From Cunninghamella blakesleeana (lineage: Eukaryota > Mucoromycota > Mucoromycetes > Mucorales > Cunninghamellaceae): 64,000 bases of DNA. Each line of letters begins with the position of its first letter. Within the stretch, counting starts at the first letter, position 1. Shown one piece after another: positions 25,454 through 39,723 of the stretch. The notes beneath the pieces were generated by a model. That model was not told the DNA's origin. It did no database searches and saw only the letters and a list, made by a program, of their open reading frames with translations. The stretch is taken from assembly GCA_017871115.1 (NCBI GenBank), contig JAFCIZ010000006.1, positions 3,658,001-3,722,000 of the forward strand, written 5' to 3'. The position numbers and the translations under genes were made by a program.

Positions 25454-27137
25454 AATCAGCATCAAATGAGCTACAAAAAGATATGGTATGGCTCGCTTAG
25501 TGAGAATAGTCATAGTTATTTGATAAATGTATCAAAAAAATTGAGTTTAAATTATTCTTATTTTATAATAATCATTTCATTACATGTATATAAAACCTGT
25601 TCACCTTTTATTTTATAAGCTGTTTATTTTTTTACTTGGTTTCTTTGCATTAATATTTCTGTTAATAAATTAAATTGAACTTATTTGGGTATTCATGAAA
25701 AAAAAAAAAGAAGTATAAAGTTGAAGAAAATATGGAGCAATATATATATATATATGAACCACTTACACACAATTGACAGAAATTAATATAACACATTAAA
25801 ACACAAACCATAAAAAAAATCTAAAATGATATATCAAGAAATTGATTAAGGATATAACTTTGGCGAAGATAAAAACAAGCATGATAAATGAAATGATGTT
25901 ACAAAATATAGCGATTATATAGTGGAATGATCATATGAATAACAGCTGTACTATGTTCTACCAGTATATGATTTAAAATTATGAATAAAAAATGCTGTAT
26001 TATTTTTTAATAATCAATAAACTGTTATTATTATATATGTTATTAATTATAATAAAAGAAAAAAAAATGATGTCAAGCCTTTGATATTATTTCTATTTTT
26101 TATTTTTATTTTTTCATAGCCGTAAAAATAGCCAATAATTTATATATATATATCTACATATAAAACTATGTTTCTTCATATGTATATTATTTAGCTCTTC
26201 TTTCAATTCTTTTATTGTTTATAATTTAGTAAATTTAGAAAAGTACTTGTTTATTCTTTTATATAAAAATATATATGTATTCTTATCTGACTACATAACT
26301 TTTGAATAAAATTATCGTTATGGCTGAGCCATTAAGCGACAATATTGAATTATCAAAATACAGACTTTTAATAACTAATTAAAAAAAATACTATATGATT
26401 ATATATAAACTTTATTACAATAAAGATGTCAAATTTTTAATAATTTTTTGTGCTGAAAAAGAAGCTTGTGATAATAAATAAGCATAAAATAATATCGATT
26501 TCTTTAGTATTAATGCGTATTTTTTAAAAAATATAAAGTCTATATAAATATATAAGTATAAAATTTGATTTTTCCTCGATAAAACTTAAAGCTAAATTTG
26601 GTCACTTAAAATAAGAAAACTAAAACTTTCAAGAAAATTTTTATGCATTGATCAAATTATCGAAGTAAAAAAGAATTTTATGTTTATTGAATAATTTTCA
26701 AACTCTATATTGCATAATTAACTTATGATTATTAAAAAATGAATAGGAACTGCTTGTAATTAATTTTTTTTATCATTATCATTTTATTATTATACTATTA
26801 GTATGTTTCTTCTTTACCTTTTTATTCTGTAAAACTAATTTTGCTGTCTACAGTTAACTAATAAATAGTAAATTATTTTGTTTGGTTGATCCAATTAGTT
26901 TTAACCTGGCTTCATAATAAATAAATAAAAAAGGTACCTTACTTTTTTTTGATCATCAATTTTTATATTTATGCATAAATAAGATCCATACGTAAGTAAA
27001 CATGAATCATTTTTATTTTAAAGAAAAGTATTGTATTACATAACTATTATATATATTCACATTTACTTAATTTAGAAAAGATTTTTCCTGAGCAAAAAGT
27101 AGGTACCAATTTCTTAATTTGGTAATCAACCTCTGGA

Positions 27138-27145
27138 TATAAAAG
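27138..27145 (+). promoter_or_regulatory. TATA box candidate upstream of the 27347 ORF
   Basis: TATAAAAG within GGATATAAAAGTG, 209 bases before the ATG at 27347. Flanking G/C bases make it stand out from the surrounding TA repeats. It supports transcription of the small ORF downstream. Confidence 0.35.
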
Positions 27146-27206
27146 TGTGGAGGGGTTTCTTTTTTGAATTTCTTCTTCTTCTTTCCACTATATCTATTTT
27201 ATTAAT

Positions 27207-27237
<31 letters not shown>

Positions 27238-27346
27238 ACTAAAAAAAAAATTATTTAACGTCATTTTCCATTGCAAAAAGCTACATACTACATATACACA
27301 TATATACTTCATCATACTTATAATTGGAATACGTACTACTTTAAAA

Positions 27347-27568
27347 ATGTCTTTAAAAGAAAATGTGGCAAAATTGAAATTGAAGGTATTAATATCTCAT
27401 TTACAACAAGAAGATTTAACTCTTAATGAAAGAATAAGCTGTATCGAGCGTATTGAAGGCTTAATCTACTATAGTCCTAAAGATGCTAAAGAGTGGATGC
27501 TATCTTATTTTGATAATTTTGTGGATCAATTTGTTGGTTTTTCTTTAAAACCTAATGTAAAAAGCTAA
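27347..27568 (+). CDS. Small hypothetical protein (73 residues)
   Basis: A single-exon ORF with a balanced amino acid mix (Lys/Leu/Glu-rich helices, a WMLSYFDNF segment), unlike the Ile/Asn/Phe noise ORFs nearby. It has a good ATG context (AAAATGTCT) and a candidate TATA box upstream. The helical pattern MSLKENVAKLKLKVLISHLQ suggests a coiled-coil or small helical bundle. No family recognised. It could be a stand-alone small protein or the first exon of a longer one. About 300 bases separate it from the F-box gene downstream on the same strand. Confidence 0.55.
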   Translation: MSLKENVAKLKLKVLISHLQQEDLTLNERISCIERIEGLIYYSPKDAKEWMLSYFDNFVDQFVGFSLKPNVKS

Positions 27569-27866
27569 ATAAAGAAAACTCATTCTTTTGTATTATTATT
27601 TTCGTTTCAACTTGTTTTTTTTTAATATTGAAATACATACGTAAAAAAATTCTTTAAGCAGTATATAATGCACTGAGTTTCAATATATTCGTTCATTTTT
27701 AAATTTTTTTTTATAAAATATCTATTTTTTTCACCTACTTTTTCTTTTCTTTTTCTCTCTCTCATTTTTTTATTATTATTTTCTTTCCTCTCCCTAAATT
27801 ATCTCTATATAAAAATAAGCCTATATTACCTTATTTTTATTTTTTATAACCATTTGGACTCAAGTA

Positions 27867-29960
27867 ATGGATGTCTTTCCAAATGAAATACTGCATCATA
27901 TTTTTACTTATTTATCATATCGATATGTAGCTCGCTGCTCATTGGTATGTCGCACTTGGTACAACCTCATTATACTTGATCCTTTCTTTTATAAAACTAT
28001 TGAAATCCATTCACCTTCCCAATTATACAAGTTTTTAAATATGGCTACAACACGGACAGTAAACAAAAAGCAAGCGGGATGGTATGTACGCCGCTTACAA
28101 CTTGAGCATTATTATTTTTATCAACAATCGCTATCTCGTGAAGTAATAGGAAATTTATACCGTGCTTGTCCTTTTCTACATTCTATTGAGCCTATTCAAA
28201 TTTATTCTTACCTTCCTTTCCCTACCACTCTTCCTATCTCTTCTTCCTTTTATTTTCCTACTTGGCAATTGACAACTCTTTTAAACTGGTACCCAGATAT
28301 GAATAAAGAATGGATTGATGCTATGCAAGAACGGTTTACTTCAATTCAATTAGACGTACAGCAAGCGACGGAAGAAAATTCTAACTTACTGTCCCCACCC
28401 TCTTCATTAGACAAGAAAAGAATAGATTCTAAAAAAATACAATTTGTTGTAGATGAAATACCAACAAGCCAGATACCTCCTCATACCCACGATGACGATA
28501 TTGTAAACCATATGGGTTATGTCACTTATTATGGAAAAGTCTTATCTTTACCTACTTTTCATCGGTTGAAAATATTAAGTTTGGATTTCAGTAATTCTTT
28601 CAATCATTCAAGAACGGCCATTTATGAAATCGATGAACGCACTTTCTTATCCATCCATAATTCATGTCCTTCGCTCGAAGAATTAACTTGTATAGCTTTA
28701 TTTATGAATATGTCGAATTCAGCAATGTCATTATATAAACGTGCCTCTGCCGATAATATTAATTTCAATAGCAAAAACAGCCCATTTTTACAAGCAAATA
28801 TACCCTCTTATCCGCTTAAATCACTTACATTAAAATGGTGCGTATTGAATCAATATCAATGTTTTGACTATTTATCGAGGCTATATCCTACATTAACAAG
28901 TTTAAGTATGGATTTGAAATGGTACTCGATTTTGCCTGCGAAAGATGGTCCTTATGAAATTGCAATGTATAATATGATCACTCGATTGACTTGTCTAAAG
29001 GAGTTTTTTTTGAATGATATAATATATGTTGGTGTTGGTGGTCGTCTCCCTTATTACTCCGGTTACTGGCCTCACCATTTGTATTTAATTTGGTTATCGC
29101 ATCATCCAACCCAGCTGAAAGCATTAAAATATCCCTATGATTTGAAAATTGGTGATTATTATAATGATTTCGGTCGATCAGGAAAACAGTTAGGCTTTTT
29201 AAATCATCTTACCACTTTAGAAATCACTATTTCAGATTATCAACCGGACACCACTTTATACCATTTATTAAAAAACGGTACAGAACTATATGTCTCTACC
29301 TCTATTATCTCATTAACGGTTCATAATCATATGAAATTTATCAAGCAGGAGCCGTTTTACATCATGCAGTGGTTAAATGCATTTCCAACATTAAAAGAAT
29401 TTACTTTGGATGGGATAGCAAAGATTCAATATCAAACTGATATAGCCTATCAACCTTCTTATTCCTTACAAGTATTTAAAATAGAAAACTCTAGTTTCAA
29501 ATCAAGGAAGGATTTCAATTCTATTTTATACCATTGCTCAAAATTGCGTATATTAAAACTATGTAACATTAAATGGGATATCATAACAACAACGAACAAT
29601 ACATTTTTAATTAATGAACAAGAGCAAGAACAACAAGAAATGGAACAACTTTATAAAAAAATAGGATTGGGTGAAGAATCGTTGGCTATAAAAACAAAGA
29701 TGATTATTGATTTACCTGATTCCACTCTAGATCAATTTATTTTAGATCAGTGTTGTTTCGCAGAAACCAAAGATGTTTGGAAAGGTGAAGAAAAAAGTAT
29801 TATTACTAGATTGATGGTAAACGAACATGATGCAACGCATCATTTTGAAACAAAAAATAGATCCGCAACCTCCACAACTACAGCCATCCCCACTTCTATC
29901 AATCAACCCGTTGATATTGTATTAAATTGTAAATCAGTGGATATTATTGCTTTTAAATAA
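27867..29960 (+). CDS. F-box protein with LRR-like body
   Basis: Single exon, 697 residues, intronless in a region where most genes have introns. An F-box occupies residues 2-46 (FPNEILHHIFTYLS, then CSLVCRTWYNLI). The body has irregular leucine-rich segments (LKILSLDFSN, LKSLTLKWCVL, LTSLSMDLKW, LKEFTLDG, LRILKLCNI) typical of the diverged LRR repeats of fungal FBXL-type proteins. It would bind Skp1 through the F-box and present a substrate to an SCF ubiquitin ligase. Such proteins form large, fast-evolving families in Mucoromycota, so the substrate cannot be inferred. The C-terminus (from about residue 600) is polar and less conserved in look. Domain call is strong, function general. Confidence 0.9.
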   Translation: MDVFPNEILHHIFTYLSYRYVARCSLVCRTWYNLIILDPFFYKTIEIHSPSQLYKFLNMATTRTVNKKQAGWYVRRLQLEHYYFYQQSLSREVIGNLYRACPFLHSIEPIQIYSYLPFPTTLPISSSFYFPTWQLTTLLNWYPDMNKEWIDAMQERFTSIQLDVQQATEENSNLLSPPSSLDKKRIDSKKIQFVVDEIPTSQIPPHTHDDDIVNHMGYVTYYGKVLSLPTFHRLKILSLDFSNSFNHSRTAIYEIDERTFLSIHNSCPSLEELTCIALFMNMSNSAMSLYKRASADNINFNSKNSPFLQANIPSYPLKSLTLKWCVLNQYQCFDYLSRLYPTLTSLSMDLKWYSILPAKDGPYEIAMYNMITRLTCLKEFFLNDIIYVGVGGRLPYYSGYWPHHLYLIWLSHHPTQLKALKYPYDLKIGDYYNDFGRSGKQLGFLNHLTTLEITISDYQPDTTLYHLLKNGTELYVSTSIISLTVHNHMKFIKQEPFYIMQWLNAFPTLKEFTLDGIAKIQYQTDIAYQPSYSLQVFKIENSSFKSRKDFNSILYHCSKLRILKLCNIKWDIITTTNNTFLINEQEQEQQEMEQLYKKIGLGEESLAIKTKMIIDLPDSTLDQFILDQCCFAETKDVWKGEEKSIITRLMVNEHDATHHFETKNRSATSTTTAIPTSINQPVDIVLNCKSVDIIAFK

Positions 29961-30842
29961 TAATATTCCATTATATTGTATAGTGTAATTGTATATATAA
30001 TATATATATATACATCCTTTTATTAGTACAGTCGTTTTTTTTTCTCTTTATTTATTACATATTGTATACCATTATTATTATTATTATTATATATCTTTTA
30101 TTATTATTGTATAGAATTATTATAAGTATTGTCATTTTTCAGTAGCATATGAATAAAAATAAAAATAAAAATAGCTATACCCTTACCTCATACGTATTTC
30201 AATTACTATATATATTGACTTTTCCATTTTTCTCTCTTTTTTTTTAATAAATATTTTAGGAAACTACGAATGGAGATTGAGCAAAAAAAAGAATATAACC
30301 ATATTTGGTGGAAGACAGTGTGGTTTATCATTTTTTATTTTTTATTGTAAAATGGAAACTTACATTTTTTGATTCTTTCCTTTTTATTTTATTCTATTTT
30401 ACATAATATCTTTTTTTTTTTTTTTGTAAATGATCAAAAAAATTTATATTATTAAAAACCCAAAAAAGATTATGATTCCGTAGTACTTTTTTTTTTTTTT
30501 TTTTAAAAAAAAAAAGTTAATATATATATTCATGTAGTAAAAATTGACTAGTACCAAAGTTCTTTTGAAATTCAAAAAATTCATAAAAAAAATAAAATAT
30601 CTATGCATTAACTTTATATTATGTTTCATATTCACTTTATTTTCAATCACTTATTGGTTAATAGATAAAATTGATTTATTTTATGTGCAGGGCACGGCCT
30701 ATATTCTTTTTTTCTTTTTAGCTATGTGAAATTATTTTAAATTCCGATTTTTTTTTCTAGGTTAGTCTTTTTTTAATTTTTTTTTTTTTTTTTACTTTTA
30801 CTTCTTTCACTATTTATTTATTTTAACTCATAGAAAAATATT
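29961..30842. other. Intergenic region with T-run/A-run junction
   Basis: TA and ATT microsatellites after the F-box gene, then T-runs, and an 18-T/11-A junction at 30487-30515. It must contain the Rab2 promoter. The overlapping short frames on both strands at 30444-30729 are A/T noise. Confidence 0.5.
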
Positions 30843-32442
<1,600 letters not shown>

Positions 32443-33976
32443 ATAAAAATAAAATGAAAGTTTAAGAATATATATATTATATATATATATATATATATAT
32501 CAACTCTTTTTATTTAAATAATACGATTATTAATATAATTATCACTATTATTATTATTATTATTATTATTATCACATACTATAATTATCACCAGTATTTA
32601 TACTATTATTATATAATTTTTTTATTTTTATTTTTATTTTTGGTTATTATTAATTATTAATACAATTCGTATGTTTAATATTATCTATATGTACTTCAAC
32701 ATATATATATAAAAGAAAAAAGAATGATAATAAATAATAATAAATAAACTAAAAATTGTACCATGTTACCCTTTTCCGCTTTGAACATCGGTTTTCTTTT
32801 TTAAAATATGGATTTTCTTGATCTTCGTTAGATTGATTGGTTGTTTTTCTTTATTATTAATATTTTGATGCGGGAACTTGAATGTTTATTTCTAGAAACC
32901 TTGAAAGAAAAATTGAAATATATCAAAAAAAAAAATAAAAGTGACACTGGATTACTTTGAGATTTCCAAAAAAGTAATAAATATTTTATAATAAAATTAT
33001 TCATAAATAGATAAATAAATAAATAAATATAGGATACGTATTTACGATATAAGAATTAGATAAATAAATAAAAAAATACGAGGTTATTGTTCTATTTGTT
33101 TTATGTTTATTATATGTAGGATTGTTCAAATATCGAGCCCTTTTAACCGAAGGTTATTATTATTTATTTATTTTAAATCTTGATTTTAAATAATCTAACG
33201 ATTTAATATTTAATTTTAAAATTATTTCTATTACCAAATAAGAAGAAATCATTTTTAAATAGAGTAAAACAATAGATTTAAATGAGGGTAAAACGGGAAA
33301 TCAAACCATCGTTCAATGCTTCATTTCGTTATAAATAAATAAACAAATAAAACCCTTTTTTATGAAATGAATGATGATGAAATAAGATCATATACAAGTA
33401 GATAGATGTACATACCGAGGTAAATGAAGGCTGTACATAGACCAATTGCAATTATATATTATTAGAATAATGGTTTAGTAATTTAAAGATATATGATTTT
33501 ATGAAACTTGATATTAAAATAGGTTTAAAAAAATAATTAATTTTCTATAAAAAAAAGATGATATAGATGTTTCCAAGATGGAATTATTAAATCTTGTTTA
33601 TTTTAAGGGGAATGAGGGGGTCTTTTGGTCTTATTCTCAAATAAAAAAGTATACTGGTCTTCGCAAGTAATTTATTTACCCATATATGGTATAATTTACT
33701 CAAAATAGTTCTTTTATTATTCAAATATAGATATATAGATACATATATATATATATAAATATATATTTCTATTATCAAATAACGTGATTTGTTTGTTTTT
33801 AATTATCATTATAAACAATAATATGAAACGTTTTATTATATTTTCATTGAACTAGTATTGCCTTGTCGATCTTTTAAAAACCTGGTAAAATTATCATGTT
33901 AAGATAAAACTTCCCAGGAGATGAAATAGAATTTTGGCGTAAAAATAAAAATAAAAACATAGATATACTAAAGATA

Positions 33977-34009
<33 letters not shown>

Positions 34010-34095
34010 TATAAAAAATTAAATCTTGAATTTTTTTTATTTTTTATTTTTTTTCTTTCTTTCTTTTTTTCATCACTTTTTTTTATTTATTTTAA
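32443..34095. other. Intergenic region (1.65 kb)
   Basis: No gene supported. TA repeat at 32477-32500, ATT repeats at 32540-32575, many AAATAAAT tracts and A-runs, then the T/A junction at 33977-34007 just before the transporter gene. The minus-strand frame at 33587-33778 is Ile/Tyr-rich noise. Confidence 0.5.
33977..34007. repeat. T12-A19 homopolymer junction
   Basis: Twelve T followed directly by nineteen A, 90-120 bases before the transporter ATG. It is a self-complementary homopolymer pair, and such poly(dA:dT) tracts tend to exclude nucleosomes. Similar junctions occur at 1881-1900, 30487-30515 and 57964-57981. Confidence 0.7.
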
Positions 34096-35794
34096 ATGTC
34101 TGATTCAAGTGGAATAGGATCTTATGGTAGTATTGCATTATTAGTGTCATCCATGACTGTAAGTGAAATCAAATAAAAATAAAAGCATGTTTAGATAAAG
34201 ATTAATAATAGTTATATATATATATATATATATATATGAATAGGGTCCTGGTTTGGCTACTATTCCAGCCATGTATCAACAAGTAAGTTTATTAAAAAAA
34301 AAAACAAGAGGTTAGTAAGATAATGTGTAGGTATTAAATAAAATACTATATTATTACTATTTTTTAGGCAGGATGGGCAGCACCTACTTTTATATTCCTT
34401 ATAATTGGTTTTTTATCTGGTTGTTCAGCTTTATTTGTTTGTGAAGCTTTATCTAATATTCGTGGTAACGAAAAGTTTCAGGTATGTAGATAGTTTTCTT
34501 TTCTTTTTTTTATAAAAATAAATAAATAAAATAAAATGTCAAAAATCGCTCATTATTTTATGAATAGGCCAAAATAGAATTAACAACCATTGCACAAGTT
34601 TACCTTGGAAAAAAATATCATTATTTTTTTCAATTCATGTTATATGTGGCTCTACAAGCAGTAAATATTTCTAGTATTATTTTGGCAGCTCAGGTATTAT
34701 ATTAACGGGATTATAAAATAAAAGAGAAGGTGAGAGAAAAAGAGTAGTAAATTAAATTGGAATGCTTTTTAATCATCGTTTTCTTTCTTTTTTTAATGTG
34801 TATAGACATTCGATAATATGTTGATCACTATTTTTAAAGGGACATGTGGTTTAGGTGTCAATCCTGGAGGATGGTTTTGCACTACTAGTCAATCAACTCA
34901 AAGCAGTTCACCTTTTAATACAGATGATTATTTTATATTTACTTTTGGGTATTTATTAACCGCTGTAATGGTCATTCCTTTAGGATTTTTCAGTTTGGTA
35001 GAAAATATTGCTGTTCAGATGATTTCCTTTATTATGTTAATTGCAATTTTAATTCAATGGTTAGTTGCTTTTGGTCAAGAAGGGTTTAAACCAGAATTAT
35101 TACCGGCTTCTGGTACAAATGTAACAACGGTTTTAGGCATTGTGATTTTTAATTTTAGTTATATTACTACTGTAAGTTTTCTTTGATAAATATTTATTAT
35201 TTATTATTTATTTGTTTATATATATAAACTATTTTTGGGTACTTTTTTTAACGTCCGATCTTTTTTTTTTTTTTTAATATAGATTCCTTCTTGGGTAAAT
35301 AGTCTTAAACCTAGTGTGAATGTTCATAGAGTTTTATGGATTTCTGTTATTGTGTCTTCTTTGTTTTATATTATTCTTGGTAATATATATATATATATAT
35401 ATATATACTTATATTTCTAAATTTTATTCATGTATTTTTTCCTTTCTTTTTTTCTGCAAAATATAGGTATTTGTGGTGCTATGGCTTTTGATATGCCAGG
35501 ATCAAGTGATATTCTTTCCATTCTAAGTGCTACCGGAAAAACACCTTCTTTAGTAACCGCTTATTTATTCCCTGTGGTAGCCTTAGTCACATCTATTCCT
35601 GTCTTTACCATTGTTATTCGCTCTAATCTTTTAAGAGGTCAGATTTGTAATCGTTCTTGGAGTATTTTTTGGTCTAATTTTTTACCTTGGATCGTTTGCA
35701 TGTAAGTGGAAAATGATAATAATAATTATATAATATAAATTAAATTACACATTTATTTCATATCATCTAATCTTGTATTTTTTCATTTATTATC

Positions 35795-35830
<36 letters not shown>

Positions 35831-37228
35831 TAGTCCTTTACAAACAAAAGATTATGTCGGTACTATACAAAACTGGAGTAGTTTATTTTTTCAATCGGTA
35901 ATAATAATGATAATAATAATAATAATAGAATTTAATAATATATATGTATGTGTATTTTTATTTTTCTAATAATAATAATAATAATAATAAACTAACAATC
36001 ATTTCTTTTTTCATAGACGGTTAACTTTATTTTGCCATTTATTTTATACTTTGTATCAAGAAGAATTATAGCTAGTGTACAAAATATTAGCAAAGAAGAA
36101 GCACCTTTGCCATCTACACCTTTGCCACCTTTATCTCCTAGACCAGATACTATTAAATCACGTCGCTCCAATAAAAATGATATGAATGAAGAACAAGAAA
36201 TTATTGACCAAAAGAATAGTGTTATAATGTATAACCCTGAAGATGATTGCGCCATCTCTATTCGTAGATCTAGTATTGCTCCTTCCGGTATTCAGAGTCG
36301 ATTAGAATATCAACAATCTCCTTTCAGCCGTTCCCCAAGGTTCCCATTAAGTAGCCGGTTAATGAATCATTCTGTGATTAGTCGTCAATCCATGTTAAGT
36401 CCTCCTACTTCACCCTATTTTATGAATGATAACCCTACTACCGCTGCTAATAATAAAAATAATAATAACAGCATGATTCCAACCATTGTATGTAATAACA
36501 ATAATAATAGTAACATTCAACCTATAGAAGAATCATCCAAATTAGATATTCCTCCTCATTCTCCACATCCTGCTATTACTGTTGAAGAACATCAAGAAAC
36601 AAAATTATTAACAACTAATAATAATAATACTAGTGAATTAGAAGGCCAGTCTCGTTTATCCTCTCAAGGTAATTCTACACTTGTTAGTACTAATGGATTG
36701 GGTATCAGCCACCAACAACAACAGCCTTCATCATCACCTTTATCACAATCTAATAATAATAATACTAATACTAATAATAACATCATTCAAACCCCAGCCA
36801 ATGCATTTATACCTTCATCTCCTCAGTTAGGTTATGGTCTATCTCCTGACATCAATAAAATTAATACACCCACCTCTTCACCCCATTATCATCCTCACCA
36901 ACAACAACATCATCAATCCATGATTACAAGTGTTTTATCTGTAAGATCAGCAGTAGCACCTTATCATCAGCACCATAATGTTCACAATCAACCTATTAAT
37001 GAAAAATCAATCATAGAACAAGAAGATGAAAATAAACAAATAGATGTGCTATCTATGGAGCAAGTGGATAAGTTACGTGGGAAATTTATTGCTTTCCAAC
37101 AAAGATCTTGGTTTAACCCATTTTATTTGGCTGTATTTTCAAGTGTTGTTTTGGCTTTAGCAATTGTATTTATGATTATATATTCTATTGTTTTACTTGG
37201 GATGGGACAAGATATTTTTGGTGAATAA
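34096..37228 (+). CDS. Amino acid transporter (AAAP/AVT-like) with long cytosolic insert
   Basis: Nine exons: 34096-34158, 34244-34282, 34368-34481, 34568-34693, 34806-35171, 35283-35379, 35467-35701, 35834-35897, 36017-37228; 771 residues. The start shows the amino acid/auxin permease signature (LLVSSMTGPGLATIPAMYQQ, then GWAAPTFIFLIIGFLSG), and hydrophobic helices follow through to about residue 388. From there to about 735 lies a low-complexity region of roughly 345 residues rich in Ser, Asn, Pro and Gln, all in the last exon. It is followed by one more clear transmembrane helix at about 737-763. The family moves neutral amino acids by proton exchange at vacuole or plasma membrane. Substrate and membrane are unknown. 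The position of the insert before the final helix is unusual and may be a regulatory loop. Confidence 0.88.
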
Positions 37229-38099
37229 TTATTTTTTATTTTTACTTTTATTTTTATTTTTTCATCATTCATTTTTCATTTCATTTATTATTATTATTAT
37301 TATTATTATCATTCTTATATATATAGACATTATTTAATATCATTTTATGTTTGTATTTTCTTTTATTTATTATTATTATCATTATCATCCTTTTTTTCTT
37401 TTTCTTCCCTACTGTTTTATTATTAGTATACAATCTATTATAAATAAATATTCGTATGTATTTTTCATTTATATTTTTTTTTTACAATCATTGGTTATTG
37501 ATGGCCTCTATATATATATATCTGTATCTTCGTCTGTGATTATTAATACTTTTTCCGCATTGCTCCAATTTTTTTTTTACCAATTTTTAGTCGTGTATTA
37601 TGACATGACATATGTTAAAGCTATTATTTTTTTTCACATTTTTTTATTTTTTTCATAGACAATTCCATTAAATATTTTAAAAAAAATAATTTGTCTTAAG
37701 AATACATATATATATATATATCATAATATGTGTTTAAAACGTTAGAGTGCACTATATTTTATCAATTAAATGTCTTACGATTTGAAAAAGCATAAAAAAA
37801 TCTAAAATACTGGGAAAAAATTAAATCTCAGTCACTGGAGGTATTTTTCAGCAGTATAAAAATTCTTTGACTGAGGCGGGAATACGATTTCTCTCTCTTT
37901 TCTTGCTTTCTTAAAATAATAATAGTATTATTTATTTCATCCTTTTTAAAATTATAGAAATATTTATTATATAAATCATATATATATATATATATATATC
38001 TTCATTTTGCTCTTTTTTAAATTTTATTAAATATATATACATACATATACATACACCTACATATATAAAAGTTTTTTCTTTTCTTTTACTTTTTTCATC
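37229..38099. other. Intergenic region
   Basis: ATT and TA microsatellites, T-runs and a mixed-composition patch near 37740-37900 upstream of MOB1. The plus-strand frame at 37347-37658 is Tyr/Phe/Ile noise from T-rich DNA. No gene called. Confidence 0.5.
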
Positions 38100-39287
38100 A
38101 TGAGCTTTCTAAGTTTTAGGTAATATAAATAAAATAAATATTTAAACATAATTATATGATTTGTTCTTTTTAATTTAATAAATCTTTCTTATTTATTATT
38201 ATTATTGTTATTATTATTAATACTATTATTGTTGTTAAAATGGGAAAAATAGTCTAGGTGGAAAAAAAAATAAAAGTAGCAAGAATAAATCCTCATTGTC
38301 ATCCAGTTCAACAACTTCATTATCAAATAGCAAACCTTTATTCCTATGTCAACCATATGTTACCCATATGATAGTAAAAGGGAACTTTAAAACTATTATA
38401 GAGTTACCTAAATATGTTGATGTTAATGAATGGCTTGCTTATAATAGTAAGTGTTAATAATAATAATAATAATATTTTAATTATATGAGAAATACTAAAA
38501 GATAAATATATATCTAATCAAAACTATAACCTTGGTTATTTTTTCTTTTTTTCTTTTTATTGATATGATAATAGCCTTTGAATTCTTTCAGTATTTAAAT
38601 TTATTTTATGGATCTTTAACTGATTTTTGCACTTCACATACTTGTCCAACTATGTCAGCAGGAACAGGGTAAGTGGCTTTAAAAAATAGTACATGTATAG
38701 AAAAAGGAGAAAGGGGTAATAATAATAATACATTGATGATGATGTTGATGATGATGATGATATATATATATATATATATATTATACGTAGGGTTGAATAT
38801 ACTTGGTCCGATAGTCAATCCAAAAAAATTAAATTACCAGCACCTCAATATATTGATTATATGACAACAAATATAGAAAATTCATTAAATGATGAATCCA
38901 TATTCCCTACCAAATCAGGTAATCTATCCATCTAAATATACATACACTTAAATAATCATAATAATAAAATGATATATATAAAATGTTTTGTTTGCTTTCT
39001 TTATCCTAATATATTATTACTATAATTTCATATTTATAGGTAAAGATTTCCCCCGTGATTTTGGATTAATTGTTCGACGTATATTTCAACAATTATTTCG
39101 ATTATTTGCTCATGTGTATCATCACCATTTTGATAAAGTCTTGTGTTTAAATGAAGAACCTCATTTTAATTCTCTATTTGCTCATTTTATATCTTTTGCT
39201 CGTGAATTTGATTTGTTAGATTTTAAGAAGGATACAATTCCTTTACAACCTTTAATTGATACTATGACAAGAAATCAAATGATTTGA
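38100..39287 (+). CDS. MOB1: MOB kinase activator (MOB1)
   Basis: Five exons: 38100-38119, 38253-38446, 38575-38668, 38791-38918, 39040-39287; 227 residues. It aligns end to end with Mob1: start MSFL, NEWLAYNT, the first zinc pair in FCTSHTCPTMSAG, YTWSD, PAPQYIDYM, and the second zinc pair in AHVYHHHFDKV. The N-terminal tail (about residues 5-35) is unusually Lys/Ser-rich (GGKKNKSSKNKSS). Mob1 binds and activates NDR/LATS-family kinases in mitotic exit, septation and morphogenesis networks. The 20-nt first exon encodes only MSFLSF plus two bases. An alternative acceptor six bases downstream of 38252 would drop two residues. Confidence 0.95.
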
Positions 39288-39723
39288 TAATTATAATAAA
39301 TAAAATAAATTCTCTAAATACATTAATGCATGGATACTGTTATTTTTACGTGTTGTTTTTTTTTTTTTTTTTTTTTTTTTTTACCAAACTACACGTAAGA
39401 CACCTTTTGGATAGTGTTTTTTATATACTCTATTATTGTTATTTTTTTTATAAAAAAAGTAAATTATTTTTATAAATAAATATATACTCATAATAATAAT
39501 AACAAAAACATGCTATTGTGTATTTATATAAATATTTACATAGTAAAATATGTAAGAGTAGGCAAAAAAAAAGAGAGAAGAATATTATATAATTGGTCAA
39601 CAAGTTACTCTAACGGGTTTTTAATTCAAATATATGGATTTTTTTTTTTTTTTTGAATATCTTTCTTCCCCTTTTTACTCAAACTCTTTTTTCCTTATTT
39701 TAATAATAATAATAATAATAATA
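39288..39723. other. Intergenic region with 27-base T-run
   Basis: Contains T27 at 39356-39382, further A/T runs, and an AAT repeat at 39702-39725 reaching the ATG of the next gene. Separates MOB1 and the TRAPP gene on the same strand. No other feature seen. Confidence 0.55.

Larger units (their letters stand above)
24769..27346. other. Gene-poor AT-rich region upstream of ERG2 (2.58 kb)
   Basis: Starts at both edges point outward (ERG2 minus, 27347 ORF plus). The first 250 bases hold the likely ERG2 promoter. Past about 25200 I see only AT-rich sequence with TA repeats (25422-25440, 25741-25753, 27211-27236) and no ORF, RNA gene or transposon. Confidence 0.5.

Noticed and set aside
30270..30350. 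26-codon ORF with a hydrophobic end (start at 30270)
   Set aside because: Too short and lacking any supporting signal; hydrophobic end is a T-rich artefact.
37347..37658. 103-codon plus-strand ORF
   Set aside because: Composition is almost only Phe, Tyr, Ile and Ser from T-rich DNA; no domain, no promoter signal.
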